The notes under the pieces: generated by a model
Seen by the model: the letters and a program-made list of their open reading frames with translations, nothing else
Databases searched by the model: none
What the model was told of the DNA's origin: nothing
Shown here: positions 25,324-38,183 of the stretch, one piece after another
Position numbering within the stretch: the first letter of the stretch is position 1
Layout: every line of letters begins with the position of its first letter
Program-made: the position numbers and the translations under genes
Origin: Gaiellasilicea sp037721555
GTDB lineage: Bacteria > Actinomycetota > Thermoleophilia > Gaiellales > Gaiellaceae
DNA: 64,000 bases
Reading direction: 5' to 3'
NCBI GenBank assembly: GCA_037721555.1
Contig: JBBJOI010000007.1
Span: 1-64,000, forward strand

Positions 25324-25485
25324 ATGGCAGCCGGAGTCCGAGTCGCAATCACCCTCGCCTGCACGGAGTGCAAGCGGCGCAACTATCAGTCCGAGAAGTC
25401 GAAGCGGAACACGCCGGATCGCGTGGAGTTCAAGAAGTACTGCCGCTGGTGCGGCCAGCACACGCCTCATCGGGAGACGAGGTAG
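25324..25485 (+). CDS. rpmG: 50S ribosomal protein L33
   Basis: A 53-residue large-subunit protein. CTECKRRNY and CRWCGQHTPHRETR give the four-Cys zinc ribbon of the C+ type. Length and the conserved KSKRNTPDRVEFKKYC are standard. It lies directly upstream of secE-nusG, the usual actinobacterial order after a tRNA. Its stop shares a G with the secE start. Confidence 0.95.
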   Translation: MAAGVRVAITLACTECKRRNYQSEKSKRNTPDRVEFKKYCRWCGQHTPHRETR

Positions 25486-25868
25486 TGGCTCGCGACACGC
25501 GGGGCAAGCGGCGCGCGCAGCGCAAGGCCTCCGGAGCGCAGGACGGCGCCGAGGTGAAGCCCGCCCAGAAGTCGGCCTCGAAGCCGACCCAGAAGACCAC
25601 GCCTGCCCGGGCGCGTCAGCGTCAGTCTCAGGTGCGTCCCGCGACGCAGCCGCAGTCGGCCCAGACGGGTCGACGCGAGCCGCGCGAGCGCGGGCGATTC
25701 GTCAAGGAGGCCTGGGGCGAGCTCAAGAAGGTCGAGTGGCCGGGGCGCTCGCAGGTGATCCAGGGGACGATCGTCGTGCTGATCGCGTGCATCATCGTGG
25801 GCGTGTTCTTGTACGGAGCCGACCAGGCCTTCAAGCCCTTCGTTCGCAATGTCCTCCTGGGGCAGTGA
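25485..25868 (+). CDS. secE: Preprotein translocase subunit SecE
   Basis: A 127-residue protein whose last 60 residues are SecE: RFVKEAWGELKKVEWPGRSQ followed by one membrane helix (VIQGTIVVLIACIIVGVFLY). The first 65 residues are a basic Gln/Lys/Thr-rich extension, common in actinobacteria. GTG at 25485 overlaps the L33 stop by one base. It partners SecY encoded at 58639. Confidence 0.92.
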   Translation: MARDTRGKRRAQRKASGAQDGAEVKPAQKSASKPTQKTTPARARQRQSQVRPATQPQSAQTGRREPRERGRFVKEAWGELKKVEWPGRSQVIQGTIVVLIACIIVGVFLYGADQAFKPFVRNVLLGQ

Positions 25869-25881
25869 GGAGGAGCACGCA

Positions 25882-26415
25882 ATGTTCCGTTGGTATGTGA
25901 TCAATACCTACTCCGGGCACGAGAACAAGGTGAAGGCCAACCTGGAGCACCGCATCGTGTCGATGAACCAGGCGCCGCGCTTCCGTCGCGTCGTCGTTCC
26001 CACCGAGCAGGTGATCGAGACGAAGGACGGCCAGAAGGTGCAAATCGAGAAGCGGGTCCTGCCGGGCTACGTGCTCGTGAACATGGACCTGAACGACGAC
26101 GCCTGGTCGGTCGTGAAGAACACGCCGGGCGTGACCGGGTTCGTGGGTGCTGGCGCAAAGCCGGTTCCGCTCGCCCAGGCTGAGGTCGACCGCATCCTGC
26201 ACACGGGCGCCGGCGCCGGCGGTGCAGCTGTTCGCTCGCAGGTGGAGTTCTCGCTCGGCGAGTCCGTGAAGGTAACCTCGGGGCCGCTGTCGGACTTCGA
26301 CGGCGAGATCGTCGACGTGAACGGCGACCAGCAGAAGCTGAAGGTGCTCGTCGACATCTTCGAGCGCCAGGTTCCCGTTGAGCTCGCGTTCGACCAAGTC
26401 AAGAAGATCGACTAG
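25882..26415 (+). CDS. nusG: Transcription termination/antitermination protein NusG
   Basis: A 177-residue protein with the NGN domain (MFRWYVINTYSGHENKVKAN, LPGYVLVNMDLNDDAW, TPGVTGFVG) and the C-terminal KOW domain (VKVTSGPLSDFDGEIVDVNG). The N-terminal extension of many actinobacterial NusG proteins is absent. GAGGAG precedes the ATG by 8 bp. It couples RNA polymerase to Rho or the ribosome. Confidence 0.95.
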   Translation: MFRWYVINTYSGHENKVKANLEHRIVSMNQAPRFRRVVVPTEQVIETKDGQKVQIEKRVLPGYVLVNMDLNDDAWSVVKNTPGVTGFVGAGAKPVPLAQAEVDRILHTGAGAGGAAVRSQVEFSLGESVKVTSGPLSDFDGEIVDVNGDQQKLKVLVDIFERQVPVELAFDQVKKID

Positions 26416-26442
26416 CCAAGAAAGAGCGACAGGTAGAGAGAG

Positions 26443-26868
26443 ATGGCGAAGAAAGTCCTGACACTGATCAAGCTCCAGATCCCGGGCGGGCAGGCTAACC
26501 CTGCGCCTCCGGTCGGCCCTGCCCTCGGCCAGCACGGCGTCAACATCATGGAGTTCTGCAAGACCTTCAACGCGCAGACCGCGCAGGAGAATGGCCGCAT
26601 CACGCCGGTCGAGATCACAGTGTTCGAGGATCGGTCCTTCACCTTCATCACGAAGACGCCGCCGGCCGCGGTTCTGATCAAGGAGGCGCTAGGGATCGCG
26701 AGCGGCTCCGCCGAGCCGAACCGCAACAAGGTCGGCCGCCTTTCCCAGTCGCAGGTGCGCCAGATCGCGGAGATGAAGCTGCCAGACCTGAACGCGCGCG
26801 ACGTCGACCAGGCGATGCTCGTCATCGCCGGCACTGCACGAAGCATGGGCGTCGAGGTCGATAGATGA
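26443..26868 (+). CDS. rplK: 50S ribosomal protein L11
   Basis: A 141-residue protein with the L11 signature: LIKLQIPGGQANPAPPVGPA, LGQHGVNIMEFCK and the C-terminal rRNA-binding domain (VRQIAEMKLPDLNARDVDQA, MLVIAGTARSMGVEV). It binds the GTPase-associated centre. Standard length and order before rplA. Confidence 0.96.
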   Translation: MAKKVLTLIKLQIPGGQANPAPPVGPALGQHGVNIMEFCKTFNAQTAQENGRITPVEITVFEDRSFTFITKTPPAAVLIKEALGIASGSAEPNRNKVGRLSQSQVRQIAEMKLPDLNARDVDQAMLVIAGTARSMGVEVDR

Positions 26869-26917
26869 CAGCTGTGGTCCTTCCTGACCGCTGTTCCCCC
26901 GAAGGGAGGGCGGCGGC

Positions 26918-27673
26918 ATGAGCGCGCGCGGCAAGCGCTACGACGAGGCGCGCAGCAAAATCGACCGTGAGCAGGTCGTCTCGCCCGCCGCGGCGATCCA
27001 GACGCTCAAGGAGTTTCCGGCGGCCAAGTTCGACGAGACCGTCGAGGCGCACTTCCGGCTCGGGCTGAACGTCCGCCACGCCGACCAGCAACTCCGCGGC
27101 ACGATCATGCTTCCCCACGGAACCGGGAAGAGCGTGCGTGTCGTCGTCTTCGCCGAGGGCGACAAGGCTCGCGAGGCCGAGGAGGCCGGCGCCGACGTGA
27201 TTGGCTCTGCGGACCTCGCCAAGCGGGTCGAAGAAGGGTTCACCGACTTCGACGTTGCGATCGCGACTCCCGACCAGATGGGCAATGTCGGCAAGCTCGG
27301 GCGGGTGCTCGGCCCGCGCGGATTGATGCCGAACCCGAAGACCGGCACGGTCACGTTCGACATCGGCAAGGCCGTCACGGATGCAAAGGGCGGCAAGCTC
27401 GAGTACCGCACCGACCGGGGTGCTTGCGTGCACGTCTCGATCGGCAAGAAGAGCTTCGGTGGAAGAGACCTGCTCGAGAACTACGCTGCGCTGCTCGACG
27501 AGATCCTGCGAGCGAGGCCCGCCGCGGCGAAGGGCCGCTACATCGAGGGAATCACGCTCGCCACGACCATGGGCCCCGGCATCAAGGTCGACCCGACGCG
27601 CACGCGCGGGATCGTCGAGGAGCTGGCGGATGCGCCCCACGCAGAATCCGCCCAGGAGCCTGCTACCGTCTAG
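26918..27673 (+). CDS. rplA: 50S ribosomal protein L1
   Basis: A 251-residue L1-stalk protein. LPHGTGKSVRVVVFAEGDKA, LGRVLGPRGLMPNPKTGTVT and GIKVDPTRTRG are diagnostic. An ATG follows GAAGGGAGGG. The last 15 residues are a small Glu/Ala-rich tail. L1 often represses its own operon by binding mRNA; no operator was verified here. Confidence 0.96.
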   Translation: MSARGKRYDEARSKIDREQVVSPAAAIQTLKEFPAAKFDETVEAHFRLGLNVRHADQQLRGTIMLPHGTGKSVRVVVFAEGDKAREAEEAGADVIGSADLAKRVEEGFTDFDVAIATPDQMGNVGKLGRVLGPRGLMPNPKTGTVTFDIGKAVTDAKGGKLEYRTDRGACVHVSIGKKSFGGRDLLENYAALLDEILRARPAAAKGRYIEGITLATTMGPGIKVDPTRTRGIVEELADAPHAESAQEPATV

Positions 27674-27684
27674 GCAACACGACT

Positions 27685-27795
27685 GAGTCCGTCGCCAGAG
27701 ACAACCGGCAGCCGTAAGGGGCAGAAGTCCGGTCGAGGCGGCCACAGATGCGACCGAGTCGCTCTTCCGTGGCCCGCTTCAGGCGGGCCTAGTCA
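27685..27795 (+). promoter_or_regulatory. L10-type leader before rplJ
   Basis: The 140-bp gap between rplA and rplJ contains GCCAGAGACAACCGGCAGCCG followed by paired segments, resembling the ribosomal protein L10 leader through which L10(L12)4 represses rplJL. It ends with hairpin GGCCCGC-TTCAG-GCGGGCC (27771-27789) followed by TAGTCATTT, possibly an attenuator. The assignment is from position and partial sequence resemblance. Confidence 0.6.
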
Positions 27796-27813
27796 TTTCC
27801 GAGGGAAGTGACC

Positions 27814-28452
27814 ATGGACAAAGCTGAGAAAGAACAAGTAGTCGCCGAGCTGACGGAGCGCTTGCGAACTGCGGAGACGCTGATCGTCGCCGACTACCGC
27901 GGCCTCACGAACGCCCAGATCGACGGGCTGCGAACGAAGCTGATCGAGCATGGGGCGCGCTTCGCAGTCGTGAAGAACACGCTTACGCGCCGCGCAGCCG
28001 CGGCAGCGGGTGCCGATGCGCTGCTCGCTCTCCTGGAGGGGCCGTCGGCGATCGCGTTCATCGAGACCGGCGGCGATCCCATCGCCGTGGCGAAGGCGCT
28101 GGGCGATGCTGCCCGCGACACCCGCGTGCTCGCGATCCGCGGCGGCATGCTCGAGGGCCAGGCCATGTCGGCCGAGGAGGTCGAGAACCTGGCGAAGCTG
28201 CCGCCGGCCGACATCCTGCGCGCGCAGCTCGTGGGGGCGATCGTCTCGCCGTTGACAACGGTCGTCGCGCTCGTCGCGGCGCCGTTGCGCGACCTCGTCG
28301 GACTGATCGACGCGAGGATCGAGCAGCTGAGCGGAAGCGCCGATTCCGCAGGTGCGGAATCAGCGTCAGCGGAAACCACTGATGACGCAATCACGGCTAA
28401 CCCCCAGCCGGAGGCTGAGGGCACTGAAGAGGGAGACACGAATGGCGACTGA
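27814..28452 (+). CDS. rplJ: 50S ribosomal protein L10
   Basis: A 212-residue stalk-base protein. ETLIVADYRGLTNAQIDGLR, FAVVKNTLTRRA and GPSAIAF are standard. The C-terminal 35 residues (Ser/Ala/Glu-rich) extend beyond the L7/L12-binding helix. GAGGGAAG precedes the ATG at 27814, favoured over the GTG at 27808. The last 11 bp overlap the rplL start. Confidence 0.95.
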   Translation: MDKAEKEQVVAELTERLRTAETLIVADYRGLTNAQIDGLRTKLIEHGARFAVVKNTLTRRAAAAAGADALLALLEGPSAIAFIETGGDPIAVAKALGDAARDTRVLAIRGGMLEGQAMSAEEVENLAKLPPADILRAQLVGAIVSPLTTVVALVAAPLRDLVGLIDARIEQLSGSADSAGAESASAETTDDAITANPQPEAEGTEEGDTNGD

Positions 28453-28828
28453 CACGTCCAAGGTGCTCGAGACGCTGGGCGGCATGACCGTCCTGGAGCT
28501 CGTCGAGCTCAAGAACAAGATCGAGGAGGAGTGGGGCGTGACCGCCGCGGCCCCGATGGCGATGGCGGCGCCCGGCGCTCAGGCTGCCGGCGACGGAGCC
28601 GATGCTGTCGAGGAGCAGACGGCGTTCGACGTCATGCTCACCGGCCCCGGTGACAAGAAGATCCAGGTGATCAAGGTCGTCCGGGCAATCACCGGCCTCG
28701 GCCTGAAGGAGGCGAAGGACCTCGTCGACAGCGCCCCGAGCGCCGTCAGAGAGGGCGTCGCCCAGGAGGAGGCCGACTCGGTGCGGGCACAGCTGGAAGA
28801 GGCCGGCGCCTCCGTCGAGCTGAAGTAG
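28442..28828 (+). CDS. rplL: 50S ribosomal protein L7/L12
   Basis: A 128-residue stalk protein. The N-terminal dimerisation helix region (LETLGGMTVLELVELKNKIE) is followed by an Ala/Gly hinge and the C-terminal domain (DKKIQVIKVVRAITGLGLKE, AKDLVDSAPSAVREGV). It recruits translational GTPases. The start lies inside the end of rplJ, so translation is probably coupled. Confidence 0.96.
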   Translation: MATDTSKVLETLGGMTVLELVELKNKIEEEWGVTAAAPMAMAAPGAQAAGDGADAVEEQTAFDVMLTGPGDKKIQVIKVVRAITGLGLKEAKDLVDSAPSAVREGVAQEEADSVRAQLEEAGASVELK

Positions 28829-28848
28829 CTCGTCGTCGCGACGTCGTG

Positions 28849-28882
28849 GGGCCGCGTGCCGCGCTGCCCCACCACGCGGCCC
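28849..28882 (+). terminator. Hairpin between rplL and rpoB
   Basis: GGGCCGCGTG (28849-28858) pairs perfectly with CACGCGGCCC (28873-28882) across a 14-nt loop. No T-run follows. A partial terminator between rplJL and rpoBC is known in other bacteria and would lower rpoBC expression relative to L12. Confidence 0.5.
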
Positions 28883-28886
28883 GTCG

Positions 28887-28926
28887 CTGCTCGAGCAGCC
28901 TTGCTACTGCTCGAGCAACATTGCTA
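28887..28926 (+). repeat. 20-bp tandem repeat upstream of rpoB
   Basis: Two adjacent 20-bp units, 28887-28906 and 28907-28926, differ at two positions. Each begins with the palindrome CTGCTCGAGCA(G/A) and ends TTGCTA. The second unit runs into the TACACT box of the presumed rpoB promoter, so the repeat could be a regulator site. Confidence 0.6.
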
Positions 28927-28930
28927 CACT
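28901..28930 (+). promoter_or_regulatory. Putative rpoBC promoter
   Basis: TTGCTA (28901-28906) and TACACT (28925-28930) are 18 bp apart. The -10 is identical to that before tRNA-Met. Transcription would start near 28937 and leave a leader of about 165 nt. Readthrough from rplJL is also likely. Confidence 0.4.
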
Positions 28931-29102
28931 GACGTCAATTCTGGCCCTGCGCCGCGACTTTGCTTGCGGTGGAGGGCCTGCGTCCGCTACCTTACGGGGT
29001 TGCGCCGACGTTCCGCCGTCTGACCCTGCCCGCAGACTTTCACCGCACGCTCCTGCACTACGTCCACCCGCACCGCACGCCCATAAGGGAGGCTGTTACC
29101 AC

Positions 29103-32100
29103 TTGAGCAGCACCGTTGTCGCGCCTCGTGCGCGTAAGAGCTTTTCACGCCTGAAGCACGTCCTCGACCTCCCCAATCTGATCGACATCCAGAAGTCCTC
29201 GTTCGGGTGGTTCCTGAAGGAGGGTCTTCGCGAGACGATTGACGACATCTCGCCGATCGAGGACTACACGAGCACGCTCGCCGTCGAGTTCGGCGAGTAC
29301 GAGTTCGGAGAGCCGCAGTTCTCGATCCAGGAATGCCGCGAGAAGGACCTGACCTACCAGGCTCCCCTCTCGATGACGGTTCGGTTCGTCAACAAGGACA
29401 CCGGCGAGATCCGCGAGCAGCGGGTCTTCATGGGCGATTTTCCGATGATGACCGAGCACGGTACGTTCATCATCAACGGCACCGAGCGCGTGATCGTGAC
29501 GCAGCTCGTGCGCAGCCCGGGCGCCTACCTGATGGAGCCGAAGGACGCGACGAAGCAGGTCTTCATCGCGAACCTGATGCCGAGCCGCGGCTCGTGGCTC
29601 GAGCTCGAGATCGACAAGAAGGGGATCGTCTACGCCCGGATCGACCGGAAGCGGAAGCTGCCGGTGACGACGCTCCTGCGTGCGCTTGCGCGCGAGGAGG
29701 TCTCGGACGGGTTGGCGCTCGACTCGAACGACGACCTCCTGCAACTGTTCGACAACTCGCCGTTCATCCAGGCGACACTCGACAAGGACACGACGACGCG
29801 CGAAGAAGAGGCGGTCGTCGAGGTCTTCAAGAAGCAGCGTCCCGGCGAGCCACCGACGCTCGACAACTCGCGCAACCTCATCCGTGCGCTCTTCTTTGAT
29901 CCGAAGCGCTACGACCTGACGAAGGTCGGTCGCTACAAGCTGAACCAGCGACTCGGCGTGGACGTTCCGAACGACACGCGGACCCTGACGACGACGGACA
30001 TCGTCGCGCTCGTGCGCAAGCTCGTGGACCTCCCGCTGAAGCTCGGCGTCGACCTCGAGTCCAAGGACTTCGCGGCCGACGCGATCATGCTGAACCGCGA
30101 TCCGATCCGCGGCGAGCTCGACGAGTACGAGCACTTCGGCAACCGCCGCCTGCGCACGACGGGAGAGCTGATCCAGGAGGCGTTCCGGGTCGGTCTCTAC
30201 CGCATGGAGCGGGTCGTCCGTGAACGGATGACGACGGAGGACGTCGACACGATCACGCCGCAGACGATCATCAACATCCGCCCCGTCGTTGCCGCGCTGA
30301 AGGAGTTCTTCGGCTCCTCGCAGCTGTCGCAGTTCATGGATCAGACGAACTCGCTGGCCGGTCTCACCCACCGGCGTCGCCTCAGCGCCCTCGGCGCCGG
30401 CGGCCTCACCCGCGAGCGCGCGCCGATCGAGGTCCGCGACGTCCATCCGACCCACTACGGGCGCATGTGCCCGATCGAGACGCCCGAAGGCCCGAACATC
30501 GGCTTGATCGGCTCGCTCGCGTCGATGGCGACCGTGAGCGAGTTCGGGTTCATCCAGACGCCCTATCGCGTCGTCAAGGGCGGCAAGGTCTCGGACGAGA
30601 TCATTTATCTCGACGCGGCCGAGGAGGCCCAGTACACGATCGCGCAGGCCTCCGAACCGGTCGATCCCAAGTCGGGCAAGCTCCTGAACGACATCGTCCT
30701 CTGCCGCTCGAGTCTGGGCGAGGCGGTGACGGCTGCGCCGAAGGACGTCGAGTTCATGGACGTCGCTCCGGCACAGATCGTCTCCGTCGCGACGGCGCTG
30801 ATCCCGTTCCTCGAGCACAACGACGCCAACCGCGCGCTCATGGGCGCGAACATGCAGCGGCAGGCCGTGCCGCTGATGATCCCGCAGGCGCCGCTCGTCG
30901 GCACCGGCCTCGAGTACCGCGCCGCGATCGATACGGGCGACGTCGTCCTGTCTCACACGGACGGGACGGTGATCGACGTCGACGCGGAGCGCATCGTCGT
31001 CGAGGGTCGGGGTAGCCGTGAGGAGTACAACCTCACGAAGTTCATGCGCTCGAACCAGGGCACCCTGATCCACCAGAAGCCCGTCGTCGTGCTGAACGAG
31101 AAGGTTCAGGCGGGTCAGGTGCTCGCGGACGGCAGCTCTACCGATGGCGGCGAGCTCGCGCTCGGAGCCAACCTGATGGTCGCCTTCATGCCGTTCGAGG
31201 GCTACAACTTCGAGGACGCGATCGTCCTCAGCGAGCGGCTCGTGAAGGACGACGTGCTCAGCTCGATCCACATCCACGAGTACGAGATCGACGCGCGCTC
31301 GACGAAGCTCGGCGATGAAGAGGTCACCCGCGACATCCCGAACCGCTCGGAGGAGTCGCTCGCGAACCTCGACGACCGTGGCGTCATCCGGATCGGTGCC
31401 GAGGTCGGCTCCGGTGACCTGCTCGTCGGCAAGGTGACGCCCAAGGGCGAGACCGAGCTCACGGCCGAGGAGAAGCTGATCCGCGCCATCTTCAAGGAGA
31501 AGGCACGCGAGGTGCGCGACACCTCACTGAAGGTTCCGCACGGCGAGGGCGGCAAGGTGATCGGCGTGAAGACGTTCTCCCGCGAGTCGGGGGACGACCT
31601 CTCGCCAGGCGTCAACGAGCTCGTCCGGGTCTACGTCGCGAAGAAGCGCAAGATCTCGGAGGGCGACAAGCTCGCCGGCCGCCACGGCAACAAGGGCGTG
31701 ATTTCGAAGATCGTTCCCGAGGAGGACATGCCGTTCCTCGAGGACGGCCGCCCCGTCGACGTGATCCTGAACCCGCTCGGCGTGCCGAGCCGGATGAACA
31801 TCGGCCAGATCCTCGAGACGCACCTCGGCTGGGCCGCGGCACACGGGGTCTTCGTCGAGAACGGAAACGCCAATGCTGGCGTCAACCCCAAGGCACCGAT
31901 CAACGCTCCGAATCCCGGAGCGGTGGCGACGCCGGTGTTCGACGGGGCGACCGAGCAGGACGTCGACGAGGCGCTCGTCGAGTGGTCGCGCCAGAATCCC
32001 GACTCGCCGATCAAGTTCAACGTCGATCCGAGCCGCGACACGGGCCGGACGGTGTCCGGCAAGGTGCGGCTCTTCGACGGCAAGACCGGCGAGCCGTTCG

Positions 32101-32705
32101 AGCAGAAGGTCACCGTTGGCTACATGTACATCCTGAAGCTGCTCCACCTCGTGGACGACAAGATCCACGCTCGCTCTACAGGCCCCTACTCCCTCGTCAC
32201 CCAGCAGCCGCTGGGCGGCAAGGCTCAGTTCGGCGGCCAGCGTTTCGGCGAGATGGAGGTGTGGGCGCTCGAGGCCTACGGCGCCGCGTACACCCTCCAG
32301 GAGATGCTCACGATCAAGTCCGACGACACCGTCGGGCGCGTGAAGGCCTACGAGGCGATCGTCAAGGGCGAGAACATCGCCGAGCCGTCGATCCCGGAGT
32401 CCTTCAAGGTGCTGCTCAAGGAGATGCAGTCGCTGGCGCTCGACGTCAACGTCGTCTCCGAGGAGGGCGCGCGCGCCGAGATGCGCGACGAGGACGATGA
32501 CCTGCTGCGCGCCGCCGAGGAGCTCGGCATCGACCTCTCCGGCGTGCGTGCCGGCAACGGCGCCGGGGCCGACGTCGCGGCCGATGCGGACGCCGCCGAC
32601 GAGACCGTCGATCTGAGCGACGACGAGAACGAGGCGCCGGTGGTGGATGACGCAGCGGTCGTGATCGATGCCGAGGCCGACGCCGAAGCACCAGCGGAGA
32701 CGTAG
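29103..32705 (+). CDS. rpoB: RNA polymerase subunit beta
   Basis: A 1200-residue subunit. The rifampicin-pocket region has SSQLSQFMDQTNSLAGLTHR and then RRLSALGAGGLTRERAPIEV. The fork and lobes are intact (RDVHPTHYGRMCPIETPEGP, GNKGVISKI, GRAQFGGQRFGEMEVWALEA-like C-terminus). The final 60 residues form an acidic tail (DVAADADAADETVDLSDDEN) absent from E. coli. TTG is the start, about 10 nt after AAGGGAGG; FSRLKHVLDLPNLIDIQKSS is the usual N-terminus. Confidence 0.96.
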   Translation: MSSTVVAPRARKSFSRLKHVLDLPNLIDIQKSSFGWFLKEGLRETIDDISPIEDYTSTLAVEFGEYEFGEPQFSIQECREKDLTYQAPLSMTVRFVNKDTGEIREQRVFMGDFPMMTEHGTFIINGTERVIVTQLVRSPGAYLMEPKDATKQVFIANLMPSRGSWLELEIDKKGIVYARIDRKRKLPVTTLLRALAREEVSDGLALDSNDDLLQLFDNSPFIQATLDKDTTTREEEAVVEVFKKQRPGEPPTLDNSRNLIRALFFDPKRYDLTKVGRYKLNQRLGVDVPNDTRTLTTTDIVALVRKLVDLPLKLGVDLESKDFAADAIMLNRDPIRGELDEYEHFGNRRLRTTGELIQEAFRVGLYRMERVVRERMTTEDVDTITPQTIINIRPVVAALKEFFGSSQLSQFMDQTNSLAGLTHRRRLSALGAGGLTRERAPIEVRDVHPTHYGRMCPIETPEGPNIGLIGSLASMATVSEFGFIQTPYRVVKGGKVSDEIIYLDAAEEAQYTIAQASEPVDPKSGKLLNDIVLCRSSLGEAVTAAPKDVEFMDVAPAQIVSVATALIPFLEHNDANRALMGANMQRQAVPLMIPQAPLVGTGLEYRAAIDTGDVVLSHTDGTVIDVDAERIVVEGRGSREEYNLTKFMRSNQGTLIHQKPVVVLNEKVQAGQVLADGSSTDGGELALGANLMVAFMPFEGYNFEDAIVLSERLVKDDVLSSIHIHEYEIDARSTKLGDEEVTRDIPNRSEESLANLDDRGVIRIGAEVGSGDLLVGKVTPKGETELTAEEKLIRAIFKEKAREVRDTSLKVPHGEGGKVIGVKTFSRESGDDLSPGVNELVRVYVAKKRKISEGDKLAGRHGNKGVISKIVPEEDMPFLEDGRPVDVILNPLGVPSRMNIGQILETHLGWAAAHGVFVENGNANAGVNPKAPINAPNPGAVATPVFDGATEQDVDEALVEWSRQNPDSPIKFNVDPSRDTGRTVSGKVRLFDGKTGEPFEQKVTVGYMYILKLLHLVDDKIHARSTGPYSLVTQQPLGGKAQFGGQRFGEMEVWALEAYGAAYTLQEMLTIKSDDTVGRVKAYEAIVKGENIAEPSIPESFKVLLKEMQSLALDVNVVSEEGARAEMRDEDDDLLRAAEELGIDLSGVRAGNGAGADVAADADAADETVDLSDDENEAPVVDDAAVVIDAEADAEAPAET

Positions 32706-32788
32706 GCCACGCGCAGGATCTCCGCCTGAGTACGACCTCCTTGCGGCCGCCGTCGCGGCCAGACCCCCCGCAGCAGATTGGACTGACC

Positions 32789-37384
<4,596 letters not shown>

Positions 37385-37404
37385 CAGGCGAGCAGAGCGA
37401 GGTA

Positions 37405-37435
37405 GATGAGGGGCGGCCGCGAGGCCGCCCTCATC
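37405..37435 (+). terminator. Terminator after rpoC
   Basis: GATGAGGGGCGGCC pairs with GGCCGCCCTCATC, a 13-bp stem with one bulged G, closed by a GCGA (GNRA) tetraloop. It lies 20 bp after the rpoC stop and is followed by GTTCG rather than a T-run. Confidence 0.65.
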
Positions 37436-38183
37436 GTTCGGGCGATGCTGCACAGTCCGCGCCTCAACCCGCATGCAGCGACGCGGAGCTACGGCCGAAT
37501 CAGCAGCCAGAGGTCGATCTGGTCGCGCCTACCGTAGAACTCGACGGGTGGCCGAGCGTCGTCGCCCAGCGTCGCCGCCTCTAGCTCTGCCATCCCGCCC
37601 GCCGATTCGCTCGTAGATCTGGGGAGGGTTCCGATCCGACCTCGCAGGTACCAGCCGCCGGCCAATGTGCCGAGCTGCAAAGCCGAGACTGTCAGGGCGG
37701 TCGCGGTCTTTCAGCGGAGTGCACACGGTGTACGGTTCAGGCGCACGTCGATCCGCGAGTACATCTTGCGTCCGCGCAACCCGACGAGCTGCTCGAACCG
37801 CGGCCAGATCGCCTGAATGTGGGCCAACTCATCGACGGTGGTTCGCTCCATGACGGTGATGCTGAACTTCTGGGACAGCTCGGCGGTCGTGCTGCTGCTC
37901 ATCCAGGCAAAAGACGACGCGAGAGCTGCGGTCGTTGATTGCCGCGATCAGGAGCTCTGGTCCGGTGGGCCAGCGAGCTCGAACGTATCTCGGCCATCGC
38001 TCAGCGTGAGCGTGAACGAGCGCGGATCAATCGAGCGGCAGGCAGAGCGTTCGAGCGTCTCGACGGCCTGCGCGAGAATGGGTCGAGCGAGAGGGCTTCA
38101 GGGTCATCGGCCCGACTCGCCCGAGCCAGGGGAACGACCGTCGGCCGCGAACCTCTGCTACAACGACTCGCGGGGGACGCTGC
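37436..38183. other. Gene-free stretch after rpoC, apart from the pseudogene
   Basis: No intact gene is supportable in this 748-bp stretch. It holds the minus-strand pseudogene (37489-38030) and, at 38031-38183, only short Arg/Ser-rich frames plus the leader of the secreted-protein gene. No repeats or mobile-element ends were found at its borders. Confidence 0.55.
37489..38030 (-). pseudogene. Frameshifted GyrI-like/effector-binding-domain gene
   Basis: On the minus strand good protein sequence hops between frames. SFTLTLSDGRDTFELAGPP (about 38030-37960) passes to LLIAAINDRSSRVVFCLDEQ. Next, from 37902, comes SQKFSITVMERTTVDELAHI, then IWPRFEQLVGLRGRKMYSRI. It continues in other frames as TPLKDRDRPDSLGF, GTLAGGWYLRGRIG, NPPQIYERIGG and finally RPPVEFYGRRDQIDLWL before a stop at 37489. 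GLRGRKMY, PQIYERI and EFYGRRDQIDL resemble actinobacterial effector-binding proteins of the GyrI-like type. At least four frame changes make this an inactive remnant. The first segment may belong to a second gene. Confidence 0.6.

Noticed and set aside
29145..31277. 710-codon minus-strand open frame inside rpoB
   Set aside because: Antisense shadow of rpoB; composition and lack of motifs argue against coding.
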